A stretch of DNA of 64,000 nt from Hirschia litorea (GTDB taxonomy: Bacteria; Pseudomonadota; Alphaproteobacteria; Caulobacterales; Hyphomonadaceae). The stretch covers positions 930,001 to 994,000 of the forward strand of contig NZ_JBHTBR010000002.1 in assembly GCF_042665075.1 (NCBI RefSeq). Reading direction: 5' to 3'. A program made the translations under genes and the position numbers. Each line of letters starts with the position of its first letter. The first letter of the stretch is position 1. The notes beneath the pieces were generated by a model. That model was given only the letters and a program-made list of their open reading frames with translations, did no database searches and had not been told where the DNA came from. Below are positions 26,369-35,196 of this stretch, one piece after another.

Positions 26369-27411
26369 TCTATCCCCTGTCCATTTCGCTCATTAGCCAC
26401 CTTAGAATCACTATCGGCGGGTGACTTCAAATCCTTATCAGAGGAAGATTTCGAGGTCTCGTTGGAAAAATCATTCCAAAAGTCAAAGAAGTTAAACCAC
26501 TGCATGGGGGCCTCCTGCAATGCCTCTTCTAATAGGCTGGCATAGCGCTGGGCATAGGTCTGCAATGCATCTGCTCTATCTCTGCGTGGCAGCTGCAAGG
26601 GGTCTGCAAAGGGTCTGAACATTATCGAGAATGGGGGCTTAGATTTCGTGCGGATACAAGACAGAAAAAATGTCGGACATTTTAACGCTGCACCTAGAAT
26701 ATAAGGACCAATCGGAAATTGAGCTTCTGCACCTAAAAACTGCACAGGCACTGTACTCTCTTTTGAGGTGCCGCGAGGAGGTGGCCTATCCGCAGCCATC
26801 ACAACCCACTCTCCTGCTTCGACGCGCGACGACAATTGCATAGCTACAGAAATATCAATTTCACTTACCTGAATAAGACGCACTGATGAGTGGTCTGAAA
26901 ACTGATTGATCACGGAATTAAATTGCTGTGCATTCTGCGTATGCATTAATACAGTCACTGAGAAACGGCGGTTTACTGTAGCTACGGCACGGATGAGTTC
27001 AGGATTGCCCAAATGCCCCGTAAGGACCAATCCGCCGCGACCAGATTTTTTAGCAGCATCAAAAGCCCCGCCATCCACACCTGATACATGTGTATTATCT
27101 ATCTCACCGGTCCAACTGGCCAACTTATCAAGCATGGAACCTGTAAATGCCATAAAGTGGACAAACCCAGTCCAAAAACTAGGCTTCTTTTTTATCAACC
27201 CTTTCTCATACGCTCTATTGAGATACGCCCGCGAGGCGCGTCTTTGCACGCCTCCCGTAAGATAAAAGAAGAAAACAACGGGTGCTAAAATGATCATCGA
27301 CACTCGTCGGCCAACAATTTTGTAAATGCCTGCCGAAATCAATATGCCTAATCGCGTCCCTCGTTCAGATTGAGACGCCCAGTTTTCTGATTCTGTTTTG
27401 GATTGCGTCAT
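26365..27411 (-). CDS. LpxL/HtrB-like acyltransferase (AT half of ApeJ)
   Basis: A 348-aa membrane-associated acyltransferase of the lipid A acyltransferase family. The catalytic HX4E motif lies in GGLVLTGHLGNPELIRAVA, followed by VVMAADRPPPRG and FPIGPYILGAALKCPTFFLS as in COG4261-type enzymes. An amphipathic or hydrophobic N-terminal segment (VSMIILAPVVFFFYLTGG) anchors it. The last 30 residues are Ser/Asp/Lys rich. It heads the long aryl polyene operon and could esterify the polyene onto a lipid carrier. In enterobacteria this domain is fused to a GT2 domain; here they are separate genes. Confidence 0.82.
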   Translation of the reverse strand: MTQSKTESENWASQSERGTRLGILISAGIYKIVGRRVSMIILAPVVFFFYLTGGVQRRASRAYLNRAYEKGLIKKKPSFWTGFVHFMAFTGSMLDKLASWTGEIDNTHVSGVDGGAFDAAKKSGRGGLVLTGHLGNPELIRAVATVNRRFSVTVLMHTQNAQQFNSVINQFSDHSSVRLIQVSEIDISVAMQLSSRVEAGEWVVMAADRPPPRGTSKESTVPVQFLGAEAQFPIGPYILGAALKCPTFFLSCIRTKSKPPFSIMFRPFADPLQLPRRDRADALQTYAQRYASLLEEALQEAPMQWFNFFDFWNDFSNETSKSSSDKDLKSPADSDSKVANERNGQGIE

Positions 27412-27667
27412 AGGAAACTAACAAACCTTTCAATCTTCAAATGTGAATTGATATCCAAATGCACCGAAGCATACATCCAAAACTATAATTTCTAGCCGTC
27501 TACTTTTATGAAATTTTTCCAGACCATAGCAAGCGCATGACCCTTGTTTAGATGTTTAAAATTTATGGTCAGCAAAAGGTTACCAGAAAAGCGCAATAAT
27601 TTCTGATGAACCACATCTGTTTTTTTACGTTAATTCGCTAAGGTCATTTCAGAAGACCAGACCTAAG
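27412..27667. other. Intergenic region between aryl polyene operon and exonuclease gene
   Basis: Divergent spacer without an open frame; it must hold the promoter of the long aryl polyene operon. No convincing operator was recognised here; the large stem-loop described next lies on its right. Confidence 0.5.
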
Positions 27668-27730
27668 ACGCTGTCGCCCATGCATTCTAAAAAAACCTGA
27701 TCAACAAGGTTGAATGTATGGGCATAGCGT
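27668..27730 (+). other. 63-base extended stem-loop upstream of the exonuclease gene
   Basis: Three collinear stems: ACGCT/AGCGT (27668-27672 with 27726-27730), a 12-bp stem with one G-T pair (27676-27687 with 27712-27723) and an inner AACCT/AGGTT (27694-27698 with 27707-27711) with loop 27699-27706. No T-run follows, so it is not a typical terminator. It ends 49 bases before the exonuclease start and may be a leader structure, a small RNA or a REP-like repeat. Confidence 0.5.
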
Positions 27731-27779
27731 TCTCAACACCTCCTCGATATTCTGCCCAGCGAGCTGAAGGAATTTAACC

Positions 27780-28280
27780 GTGCGTTACTTTGTCGATTGT
27801 GAATTCAACAGCTTTGGTGGAGACGTTCTCTCAATTGCGATAGCTCCAGAGCACGGAAAACCTTTATATCTGGCACGCCCTAAAAACGAAATTGCTGCGC
27901 TAGTCCGCGAAGATAAAATAGACCCATGGGTCGTAGATTATGTTTTGCCTGTCATATCCGCGAACGGCTTATCACCGACCTATGTTGACCGCAGCCAATG
28001 GGGTTTGGAACTCCAGCGTTTCTTGCGTGGGGATACTGACATTGTGTTTGTTGCTGATTGGCCAGAAGATATTGCTCACCTCATGCAAGTCATGATGATC
28101 GCGCCAGGCGGCATGATTAATCTTCCCTGCTTTAAAGTAGAGATGCGTCGCGTGGATGCATATTTTACCAATCTTGAAGGTGCAGTCCGTCACAATGCTT
28201 TGTGGGATGCTTTAAGTCTTCGTAATTTATACCTTATGGAAAATGGGGAACTTCCTGCTCCGATGGCAAAACGCGCTTAA
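27780..28280 (+). CDS. Small DEDDh 3'-5' exonuclease-like protein
   Basis: A 166-aa protein with an RNase-H-like exonuclease signature: Asp6-x-Glu8 in YFVDCEFN, Asp93 in FVADWPED, and His138-x4-Asp143 in RHNALWDALSLRNLY. This DEDDh arrangement and size resemble the small exoribonuclease family typified by mycobacterial Rv2179c, so single-strand RNA or DNA trimming is likely. It starts at GTG (27780) with GAAGGA in good position. It is a single gene ended by a hairpin terminator, next to tRNA-His on the other strand. Confidence 0.75.
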   Translation: MRYFVDCEFNSFGGDVLSIAIAPEHGKPLYLARPKNEIAALVREDKIDPWVVDYVLPVISANGLSPTYVDRSQWGLELQRFLRGDTDIVFVADWPEDIAHLMQVMMIAPGGMINLPCFKVEMRRVDAYFTNLEGAVRHNALWDALSLRNLYLMENGELPAPMAKRA

Positions 28281-28311
28281 GATTGATAATCCACATTCCA
28301 GACAAAAAAAT

Positions 28312-28341
28312 ATCTCCCCTGATCACATCCGGGGAGATTTT
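28312..28341. terminator. Bidirectional terminator between exonuclease and tRNA-His
   Basis: ATCTCCCC (28312-28319) pairs with GGGGAGAT (28331-28338). T follows on the plus strand, and an A-run at 28304-28310 gives a T-run on the minus strand, so it also ends tRNA-His transcription. Confidence 0.85.
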
Positions 28342-28368
28342 GGCATCTCATACACAGTAAGAGGAAAA

Positions 28369-28445
28369 TGGTACCGCCTCCGGGTCTCGAACCTGGGACC
28401 TCCTGGTCCACAACCAGGCGCTCTAACCTACTGAGCTAAGACGGC
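28369..28445 (-). tRNA. tRNA-His (GTG), alphaproteobacterial type without G-1
   Basis: Minus-strand cloverleaf with acceptor GCCGTCT pairing with AGGCGGT, anticodon stem CCTGG/CCAGG around loop TTGTGGA (anticodon GTG), T loop TTCGAGA and encoded CCA. The first pair is G1:U72, the discriminator is A73, and the base before position 1 is U, so the usual G-1 of tRNA-His is not encoded; this is known in alphaproteobacteria. The T stem has an A51-C63 mismatch. Confidence 0.94.
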
Positions 28446-28478
28446 ACATTTTTCATCAACAATGAAGTTGAGGAGGGG

Positions 28479-28507
28479 TTGATAAATCGAATGCGCAAAC
28501 TCTGCAA
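28479..28507 (-). promoter_or_regulatory. Candidate promoter of tRNA-His
   Basis: On the minus strand TTGCAG (28507-28502) and TATCAA (28484-28479) are 17 bases apart, with the -10 ending 33 bases before the tRNA. Confidence 0.5.
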
Positions 28508-28531
28508 GCCTGAATTTGCGCAAATTTCGAA

Positions 28532-29383
28532 TTACATGACCGCATAGCCCTTAGAATTGATATAGTTTGTCAATTCTCTGACCCTTGTATCAGGGCTTGG
28601 GTGGGTCGACATCCACTCTGGAGGGGCACCTTCGCGATTTTGACCCATTTTTTCCCAGAGGCGAACTGATTCTTTTACGTCATATCCCGCAGCATACATA
28701 GAATCGACACCAAGAAGGTCAGCTTCTAATTCATGTTTACGTGAAAATGGCAAAATGATTCCCAATGACAAACCTGCACCTGCAGCCGCCATAATCATTT
28801 GTTGCTCTGTGCTCGAAAGGTCTGATGCAGCAGTCGCAACGGTTGTACCAACAAGCGCAACTTGTCCCAAAGTTTGCTGGCTCATACGTTCATTTGAGTG
28901 ACGTCCCTCAACGTGACCCACTTCGTGACCCAATACAGCTGCGACCTGATCATCATTGTCAGAGTAATCAAGAAGACCTTTATAGAAACCAACTTTCCCG
29001 CCCGGCATCACGAACGCATTTTTTTGATCAGAATCAAAAACAACAAACTCCCAATCAGCGTCAGCAAGAGATGGAGTACGTTGGGACGCAACTTTTCTGA
29101 TACGGTCACCAATACGCAGCAGACGTGCATTTGCGGCACGATCAGTTGAGATGGGTGTTTCCTGCTTTGTCTGTGCCCATGCGCTGGCAGACATCTGCAC
29201 CAGCTGAGAATCAGACATGAAAGTAAGCTGTGAACGCCCTGTTGCAGGGTTGGTTGAACAACCAGCTACGCTAGCACCTGAAAATGCGACAATAGTTCCG
29301 GCCCATAAGCCACGCACAACATCACGACGATGTAATTGTACTGGTCCATTTGCGCTTTGTACGATCTGGTGATTGTTACACAT
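28532..29383 (-). CDS. M48 family metalloprotease lipoprotein
   Basis: A zinc protease of 283 aa from the ATG at 29383, which has GGAGGG eight bases upstream (an upstream in-frame TTG at 29401 is less likely). The N-terminus carries RRDVVRGLWAG, a twin-arginine-like sequence, then a hydrophobic stretch ending SVAGC, a lipobox with Cys42. The zinc motif is HEVGH (residues 153-157) within AVLGHEVGHVEGRHSNERM, and ELEADLLGVDSM supplies the third ligand. Related proteins (BepA/LoiP-like) help assemble or clear outer membrane proteins. It is a single gene; a small inverted repeat CCATAA/TTATGG (29423-29440) lies just upstream. Confidence 0.87.
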   Translation of the reverse strand: MCNNHQIVQSANGPVQLHRRDVVRGLWAGTIVAFSGASVAGCSTNPATGRSQLTFMSDSQLVQMSASAWAQTKQETPISTDRAANARLLRIGDRIRKVASQRTPSLADADWEFVVFDSDQKNAFVMPGGKVGFYKGLLDYSDNDDQVAAVLGHEVGHVEGRHSNERMSQQTLGQVALVGTTVATAASDLSSTEQQMIMAAAGAGLSLGIILPFSRKHELEADLLGVDSMYAAGYDVKESVRLWEKMGQNREGAPPEWMSTHPSPDTRVRELTNYINSKGYAVM

Positions 29384-29669
29384 TACCCAATCCCTCCTCA
29401 AATTTTGATAAGGTTAAGTTTACCATAAAGTACATTATGGAAAACCCTTTTATGTTCGATAGTTAGAGATAAAATATCATCTAGTGCATGAATAGGACAT
29501 GAGCGCCGAGCTAAACTGCCCTCTGGATTGGAGGTTGTAGGCTTTCTCTAAGTTGTCAAAAGCACACCAAATCTGCCGTAATTTAGAAGAAAATGCCGCT
29601 ATTCATTCAACATCTTTCTAAACTTACTTTGCTATATGTTTCCTATTACATCTTTGAAGGATTACCCTA

Positions 29670-30236
29670 ATGGCCAAAGCTCAGTTTCATAAAAATCAAA
29701 AAGTCTTTGTGAAAACGGTCGGCACATGGGCCGTAGTTGAGAAAGTTATCCCACAATGGGTTAAAGGTCTCGATGAACCTTTGAAAATCCACTATGATGT
29801 CGGACTTGGACGTGAATTTGCCGCCACTGAACTTGCTGCGGACAAAGCGAACGGTCCAACGGATGCTGTCGGCGACTTAGAAAGCTGGCGTGTGGTGAGA
29901 GAGAAAAACCGCTGGAAAGAGGCAGGTGATGCATCCGACCACCCTCACCCCGGAAGCTTCCCAAAAGTTGTTACAGATGAAAAAGATTGGGGTGGCTGGC
30001 GTGTACCAAGTTCAGAATATGACCGCGACCCGCTAAAAATCGAATTTCAGGCGCGTATTATTTGTGCTGCTCCCCAATTGATGAAACTTGCTAAAGTGTT
30101 GTCACGTTGCGCAGCGCAAGATGCAGATGATCTACCAAATGACATTGTTCAATTGGCGAAACAGGGAACAACTCTGCTTCGTACAATTTATGACACACCA
30201 AACCAAAGCGGTGACATACCGAGAGCTGCAGAGTAA
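29670..30236 (+). CDS. Conserved hypothetical protein
   Basis: A 188-aa soluble protein I do not recognise. AAGGA lies eight bases before the ATG, so it is a real gene. Residues 1-60 form a beta-rich segment (QKVFVKTVGTWAVVEKVIPQ, then KIHYDVGLGREFAATEL) resembling a small DNA/RNA-binding or KOW-like barrel, a weak impression only. The middle has DWGGWRVPSSEYDRDPLKI, and residues 120-180 look helical with QARIICAAPQLMKLAKVLSR. There is no signal peptide or membrane segment. It lies alone before pepN. Confidence 0.6.
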   Translation: MAKAQFHKNQKVFVKTVGTWAVVEKVIPQWVKGLDEPLKIHYDVGLGREFAATELAADKANGPTDAVGDLESWRVVREKNRWKEAGDASDHPHPGSFPKVVTDEKDWGGWRVPSSEYDRDPLKIEFQARIICAAPQLMKLAKVLSRCAAQDADDLPNDIVQLAKQGTTLLRTIYDTPNQSGDIPRAAE

Positions 30237-30548
30237 TTTTACTTTGGATACGCGCTCTTTGTGCACGTTAACTGCGTTATTTGGAGCAGTATTCCCAGTA
30301 TTAAATACTTAGAACGGTCCGGCCCATCTTTTTTACTACCTGAAAGACTCCACCAATTTGCCTGTAATCAGGCAAAATTAGGGAAAGTCCCTCCCTCAAA
30401 TGATCAATTTTAAACATAGGTTTGAAATAGAAGTTGATTTTCACATGATTCAACTGTCACGAGGTTTAAATGTATTCTAAAAACAGCTATCTGCTAGGAT
30501 AGATTGTACTCTTTAGATAAGAGACGGATACATACGGAGTTCTATTTC
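30237..30548. other. Intergenic region before pepN with two small hairpins
   Basis: No gene was found. TTTGCCTG (30357-30364) pairs perfectly with CAGGCAAA (30369-30376) round a TAAT loop, followed by AGGGA/TCCCT. Neither hairpin is followed by a T-run. The remainder is AT-rich and should contain the pepN promoter. Confidence 0.45.
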
Positions 30549-33191
30549 ATGCGCACGGATACGCCACCACCGGTTCGACTTGTCGATTACCGCCCCTATC
30601 CATTTGCCTTAGATCACGTAAATCTGGAATTTTTTCTAGAGCCATCCAAAACACGCGTTCGCAATAAAATGACGGGACGCCGCGTTTTTGGTGAACACGC
30701 TCTCATGAATTTGCACGGTGAAAATCTAAAGCTGATTTCTATCGCGTTGAACGGACACATTCTCCCAGAAAATCAGTATGAACAAACTGATGAGGGATTG
30801 AATATCCACATGCCGGCGGGTGAATTCTGTCTGGAAATCGAAACAGAAATTTCACCAGAAGAAAACACACAACTTTCTGGACTATATATGTCTGGTGGAC
30901 GTTTCTGCACACAATGTGAAGCTGAAGGCTTCCGTCGTATCACCTTCTACCCTGATCGCCCCGATGTGCTAGCTCCGTTCGATGTGCGGATGGAAGCAAA
31001 CAAAGAAAAATACCCTTACCTCCTCTCCAACGGAAACCCCGGAAAAAGTGGCGATATTGGAACTGATCGTCACTATGCTGAGTGGAGCGACCCGCACCCT
31101 AAACCATCATATTTGTTTGCACTCGTCGCTGGAGATTTTGACGTCTACACAGATAGCTTCACGACAATGTCTGGCAAAGAGACACCGCTCGCAATTTATG
31201 TTGATAAGGGCGACTATGATCGTTGCGCCTATGCGATGGATTCTCTGAAGCGCTCCATGTCATGGGATGAAGATGTATTTGGACGCGAATATGATTTGGA
31301 TGTTTTCAACATAGTTGCTGTAAGAGACTTCAACTTCGGTGCGATGGAGAACAAGGGCCTCAACATATTCAACGCCGCCTATGTGCTTGCCGATGGTAAG
31401 ACAGCCACTGACGCTGACTTTGAAGCAATAGAAAGCATTGTTGCCCACGAATATTTTCACAATTGGACAGGTAACCGCATCACATGTCGTGATTGGTTTC
31501 AGCTCTGCCTGAAAGAAGGTCTAACGGTTTATCGTGACCAAGAGTTTTCGGCTGATATGCGCTCTCGTGCTGTTACACGCATCAAAGATGTCATCCGATT
31601 GCGCGCACGTCAGTTTAGCGAAGACGGCGGACCGCTTGCTCACTCTGTTCGTCCTGATGAATATGCACGGATTGATAATCTCTACACAGCGACTGTTTAC
31701 GAAAAAGGTGCGGAACTCATCCGCATGCTTCGCACGCTTATTGGTGATACAGCTTTCTTTGCAGGATTGAACCGCTATTTCGACACATATGACGGACAAG
31801 CGGCGACGATTGAAGATTTCCTAAATTCATTCCAATTATCAACTTCTGAAAACATCAAAGAGTTTGCAAATTGGTATTCTCAATCAGGAACGCCAGTTGT
31901 GACTGCTTCGGGTGTCTATGATTCAATAGCTCGCACCTACACCCTAACAGTTGGCCAGCGCACTGAACCAACCCCTGGACAACCCGATAAGCTAGCCCTT
32001 CCCATCCCCCTAAGAACAGCGCTATTTTCAAATAAGGGGCGTCGCCTTTCAACAAAGCTGAATGGCGAGATTAATGATGAGCACTTGGTTGTATTGCGTG
32101 ATTTCGAGCAAGTCTTTGTCTTTACAGATGTAAGCTCTGCGCCAATTCACTCACTTAACCGCGGCTTCTCAGCACCGATTAAATTAAAAGACGGTTTGAA
32201 TGATGCCAACCGTTCGACATTGGCCGCTGCCGACAATGACCCATTTGCGCAATGGGAAGGCTTGCAAACTCTAGCACGTGGCCTGCTTATTGATCTTGCC
32301 TCAAACGAAGATGGCTCCATGAATGACCGCATCCACGCCTTTGTGGATGCAATTGATGAGGCATTTACAGCCGCAATTGATGATCCGGCCTTTGCTTCGC
32401 TCATTTTGCGCCTACCTAGCGTTGGTGAATTGATCCAAGATCAAAATGCATCAGACCCATCAAAATTTCATGCCGCAAGATTGACATTGAAACGCGCGAT
32501 TGCACGTCATATTGAAAACTCACTCGTTGCGACGATTCAAAACCAAGAAACTGGCCCGTTTGATCCATCGGCAAGTGCTGCTGGTCGTCGCGCACTCAAA
32601 GCAACAGCAATTGATCTACTTTCAAGCCTGCAAAACGAACATGCACAACGCATTTCAGACAATTTCCACTCTGCCACGACCATGACCGAAATACTCGCGT
32701 CTATGAATGCACTTGGAAATATTGAAGGTGGCGGCGCAGAGGGTGAGCTGTTTGACAATGCTCTAACTGTGTTTGAGGAAAAGTGGAAAGACAGCGCACT
32801 CGTCATGGACAAATGGTATTCTGTTCAAGCGATGTCTGTACGCTCGGATTTGCGTGCACGTCTTCAACGCCTTTGTGCACGAACTGATTTCGACCTTAAA
32901 AACCCAAACAGGGTACGCGCAGTGGCTGCTGCATTTGCAATGAATAACCCAGTTGCGTTTCATGCGCCCGACGGCTGGGGATATGAATTCTTAACCGACA
33001 TTATCTTGAAAGTAGATGGGTTAAACCCTGCACTCTCAGCACGATTGGCGACGGCTTTTGAAAACTGGAGACGCTTTTCATCTGACCGTCAGATTCATGC
33101 AGAAAAACAACTACGCCGTTTGGATGATGCAAATCTATCTAAAAACGCGCAGGATATCATCACGCGCGCTTTAGCACTAAGCAGCAGCTAG
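30549..33191 (+). CDS. pepN: Aminopeptidase N (family M1)
   Basis: A cytoplasmic zinc aminopeptidase that removes N-terminal residues in peptide turnover. From the ATG at 30549 (GGAG upstream; a longer frame opens at 30504) it has 880 aa. The substrate motif is Gly264-Ala-Met-Glu-Asn in FGAMENKGLNIFN, and zinc is bound by His300-Glu301-x-x-His304 and Glu323, the standard HEXXH-X18-E. The C-terminal 350 residues form the helical domain of the E. coli PepN type. It is a single gene ending in a hairpin. Confidence 0.95.
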   Translation: MRTDTPPPVRLVDYRPYPFALDHVNLEFFLEPSKTRVRNKMTGRRVFGEHALMNLHGENLKLISIALNGHILPENQYEQTDEGLNIHMPAGEFCLEIETEISPEENTQLSGLYMSGGRFCTQCEAEGFRRITFYPDRPDVLAPFDVRMEANKEKYPYLLSNGNPGKSGDIGTDRHYAEWSDPHPKPSYLFALVAGDFDVYTDSFTTMSGKETPLAIYVDKGDYDRCAYAMDSLKRSMSWDEDVFGREYDLDVFNIVAVRDFNFGAMENKGLNIFNAAYVLADGKTATDADFEAIESIVAHEYFHNWTGNRITCRDWFQLCLKEGLTVYRDQEFSADMRSRAVTRIKDVIRLRARQFSEDGGPLAHSVRPDEYARIDNLYTATVYEKGAELIRMLRTLIGDTAFFAGLNRYFDTYDGQAATIEDFLNSFQLSTSENIKEFANWYSQSGTPVVTASGVYDSIARTYTLTVGQRTEPTPGQPDKLALPIPLRTALFSNKGRRLSTKLNGEINDEHLVVLRDFEQVFVFTDVSSAPIHSLNRGFSAPIKLKDGLNDANRSTLAAADNDPFAQWEGLQTLARGLLIDLASNEDGSMNDRIHAFVDAIDEAFTAAIDDPAFASLILRLPSVGELIQDQNASDPSKFHAARLTLKRAIARHIENSLVATIQNQETGPFDPSASAAGRRALKATAIDLLSSLQNEHAQRISDNFHSATTMTEILASMNALGNIEGGGAEGELFDNALTVFEEKWKDSALVMDKWYSVQAMSVRSDLRARLQRLCARTDFDLKNPNRVRAVAAAFAMNNPVAFHAPDGWGYEFLTDIILKVDGLNPALSARLATAFENWRRFSSDRQIHAEKQLRRLDDANLSKNAQDIITRALALSSS

Positions 33192-33221
33192 ACAACGCGC
33201 TCTTAAAATTCACCTATCACT

Positions 33222-33257
33222 AAGGCCATTGGATAATTTGCACTCTGATGGCCTTTT
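33222..33257 (+). terminator. Terminator after pepN
   Basis: AAGGCCAT (33222-33229) pairs with ATGGCCTT (33248-33255) with a T-run to 33257; the loop is large (18 bases), so efficiency may be moderate. The rest of the spacer to 33491 shows no gene and should hold the EAL-gene promoter. Confidence 0.6.
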
Positions 33258-33491
33258 GATTGCTGAATAAGAATTAACGAATCTCTCAATGCGTGGGTTA
33301 ATCTCTGTTCATCTACACTCTCAATTTGCGTCAAAATGAAACATAAAAATCTCGCTTGAATTTAGGTAAACAAAATCACGCGAAAGATTCATACTTAAAG
33401 CGTTTTAACCGTAAAATTTGAGCATTTGACTTTAACGATCTTCAACGTCGATCAGGTATACCTCACCTCACAATAAAAAGTGGGAAACACT

Positions 33492-34616
33492 ATGCCTTCG
33501 ACCAAGACGACAACAGATAAAAGCTCTTCTATCGCAAAAAGCGCGACAGATCTTTTCATAGAGTCCGATATAAACGGAACAATCATCTTCGCTGAAGGTG
33601 ATGGAAGCTTACTCAATACAGTTGATGTGCGTATGCTTGTGCTCTCTAATCTGTTTCAGCTGTTGAATGTACCTGACATTTCCAAAATCCAAGAAGCGTT
33701 TGTAAGTCTTGCTCCCGGATTGCGTGCCTCTTTTGATGATATGAGCCACTCACCTCACGGGCGCCGTATAACAATCAAGCGCAATGATGCATCGCCTGCA
33801 ACTTTTCAAGTATCTGTCGCGGACCTGTCCCAGCACAAAGTCCTGCAAGATTTAAAGGTTGATGAGCACCTAATCCGAGCATTCAGAAGCTCCCTTGTTT
33901 CTCCTGAGCTAAAAGCGGCACGCCAACCAGTTGTTTGCACCCAAACAGGCCAATTAAGACATTATGAAATTTTAGCCCGTTTTCCATTTGAGGGCTCGCC
34001 CTATCCTATGATCGTAGCCGCCGAACGCAGAGGTATTATTTCTGAGCTCGATTGTGTTATGTTGGACGCTGTCTGCCAACGCTTAAGTCACCCATCAGGT
34101 CATGGATTAAAACTTGCGGTAAACATCTCTGGACAATCCATTCAACGCACAGATATCGCCTGTGAACTCAACCGCATTGTCCGCGCTTATGACTTTAATA
34201 AGGACCGTCTCATCCTTGAAATCACCGAGTCTTCGCAAATGCATGACATAGACACAGCGTCGAACGTTGTCGATTTGCTCAAGAATACAGGCGCAAAAGT
34301 TGTATTAGATGATTTTGGAGCAGGTGCAGCTTCTTTTGGATATTTACGCGCCCTTAACGTAGATGGCGTGAAATTCGATGGATGCTTTTTAAACGGTCAA
34401 GGCTCTAACGAACGCAACACAGCGCTTATGCGTGCTATCTCTGGCATGTGTAGAGAATTGGGCATGAGCGTCGTGGGTGAACGGGTTGAAACTGAAACTG
34501 ATAGACAGACATTACTTAATACTGGCGTTATGCTAGCTCAGGGATATCACTTTGGTCGACCTGAGATTGATTCTATATTCTTTGCTGACCGCAGACAAAA
34601 GCGGGATGCTGCTTAA
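33492..34616 (+). CDS. EAL domain protein (cyclic-di-GMP phosphodiesterase-like)
   Basis: About 374 aa. Residues 1-130 look like a PAS-type sensory domain, and residues 135-370 an EAL domain. Recognisable active-site segments: YEILARF (the EAL motif as EIL), LAVNISGQS, EITESS, DDFGAGAASFGYL, VKFDG, VGERVE and AQGYHFGRP. The metal-binding acids and the general-base Glu appear present, so hydrolysis of cyclic-di-GMP is plausible, though EIL instead of EAL and VKFD instead of IKID are departures. The downstream gene, 18 bases away, is a CheY-like regulator, so the two probably form one operon with the kinase following. Confidence 0.8.
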   Translation: MPSTKTTTDKSSSIAKSATDLFIESDINGTIIFAEGDGSLLNTVDVRMLVLSNLFQLLNVPDISKIQEAFVSLAPGLRASFDDMSHSPHGRRITIKRNDASPATFQVSVADLSQHKVLQDLKVDEHLIRAFRSSLVSPELKAARQPVVCTQTGQLRHYEILARFPFEGSPYPMIVAAERRGIISELDCVMLDAVCQRLSHPSGHGLKLAVNISGQSIQRTDIACELNRIVRAYDFNKDRLILEITESSQMHDIDTASNVVDLLKNTGAKVVLDDFGAGAASFGYLRALNVDGVKFDGCFLNGQGSNERNTALMRAISGMCRELGMSVVGERVETETDRQTLLNTGVMLAQGYHFGRPEIDSIFFADRRQKRDAA

Positions 34617-34634
34617 TTCTACGAGACGCTTATT

Positions 34635-35156
34635 ATGGCGAAACGAAATCTAGACCGGCTTCGCGTCCTGCTGGTCGATGATAACAGCCACATGATTACG
34701 ATTGTCAAAACACTCTTACGTGGATATGGCATCAAAAATTTTGACGAAGCACACGATGCTGTCGACGCATTTGATATTGTGCGCAATGAACCTATCGATT
34801 TCATTATTGTCGATTATCAAATGGACATACTGGATGGGGCTGATTTTGTACGCTTAGTTCGCAATGCAGAAGATAGTCTAAACCCCTATATCCCTATCAT
34901 CATGCTAACAGCTTATTCTGAACGCTCTCGCGTTGAAGCTGCGCGTGATGCTGGCGTCACTGAATTCCTGGCCAAACCTGTAAACGCCATCGACCTTTAT
35001 CGGAAAGTTGCCTCAATCATCAACTCTCCGCGCGCCTTCATTAGAACCAGCAATTATTTTGGCCCTGACCGTAGAAGACATGACACTGGCAATTTCAACG
35101 GCGAAGACCGCAGAGACTCAGCTCCAATAGGATATGACTTGGATTTAGACCCGTAA
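34635..35156 (+). CDS. CheY-like response regulator with short C-terminal tail
   Basis: A 173-aa receiver protein. The phosphoacceptor is Asp60 in FIIVDYQMD, the acidic pair is in LLVDDNS, and Lys lies in FLAKPVNAIDLYRK. After the receiver (about residue 130) is a basic tail, RAFIRTSNYFGPDRRRH, and an acidic end. It has no DNA-binding or enzymatic output domain. This FGPDRRR tail recurs in alphaproteobacterial single-domain regulators. It is placed between the EAL protein and a PleC-like kinase, suggesting a cell-cycle or motility signalling set. Confidence 0.85.
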   Translation: MAKRNLDRLRVLLVDDNSHMITIVKTLLRGYGIKNFDEAHDAVDAFDIVRNEPIDFIIVDYQMDILDGADFVRLVRNAEDSLNPYIPIIMLTAYSERSRVEAARDAGVTEFLAKPVNAIDLYRKVASIINSPRAFIRTSNYFGPDRRRHDTGNFNGEDRRDSAPIGYDLDLDP

Positions 35157-35196
35157 CGCATTTTTAATCATGCTTACTGAGCTATTAATCCACAAT

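Noticed and set aside
26030..26545. 171-codon plus-strand frame
   Set aside because: Antisense to the thioesterase and acyltransferase genes, both with intact motifs.
33395..33408. TTAA-N6-TTAA upstream of the EAL gene as a CtrA site
   Set aside because: The spacer is six, not seven, bases; CtrA sites need the N7 spacing.
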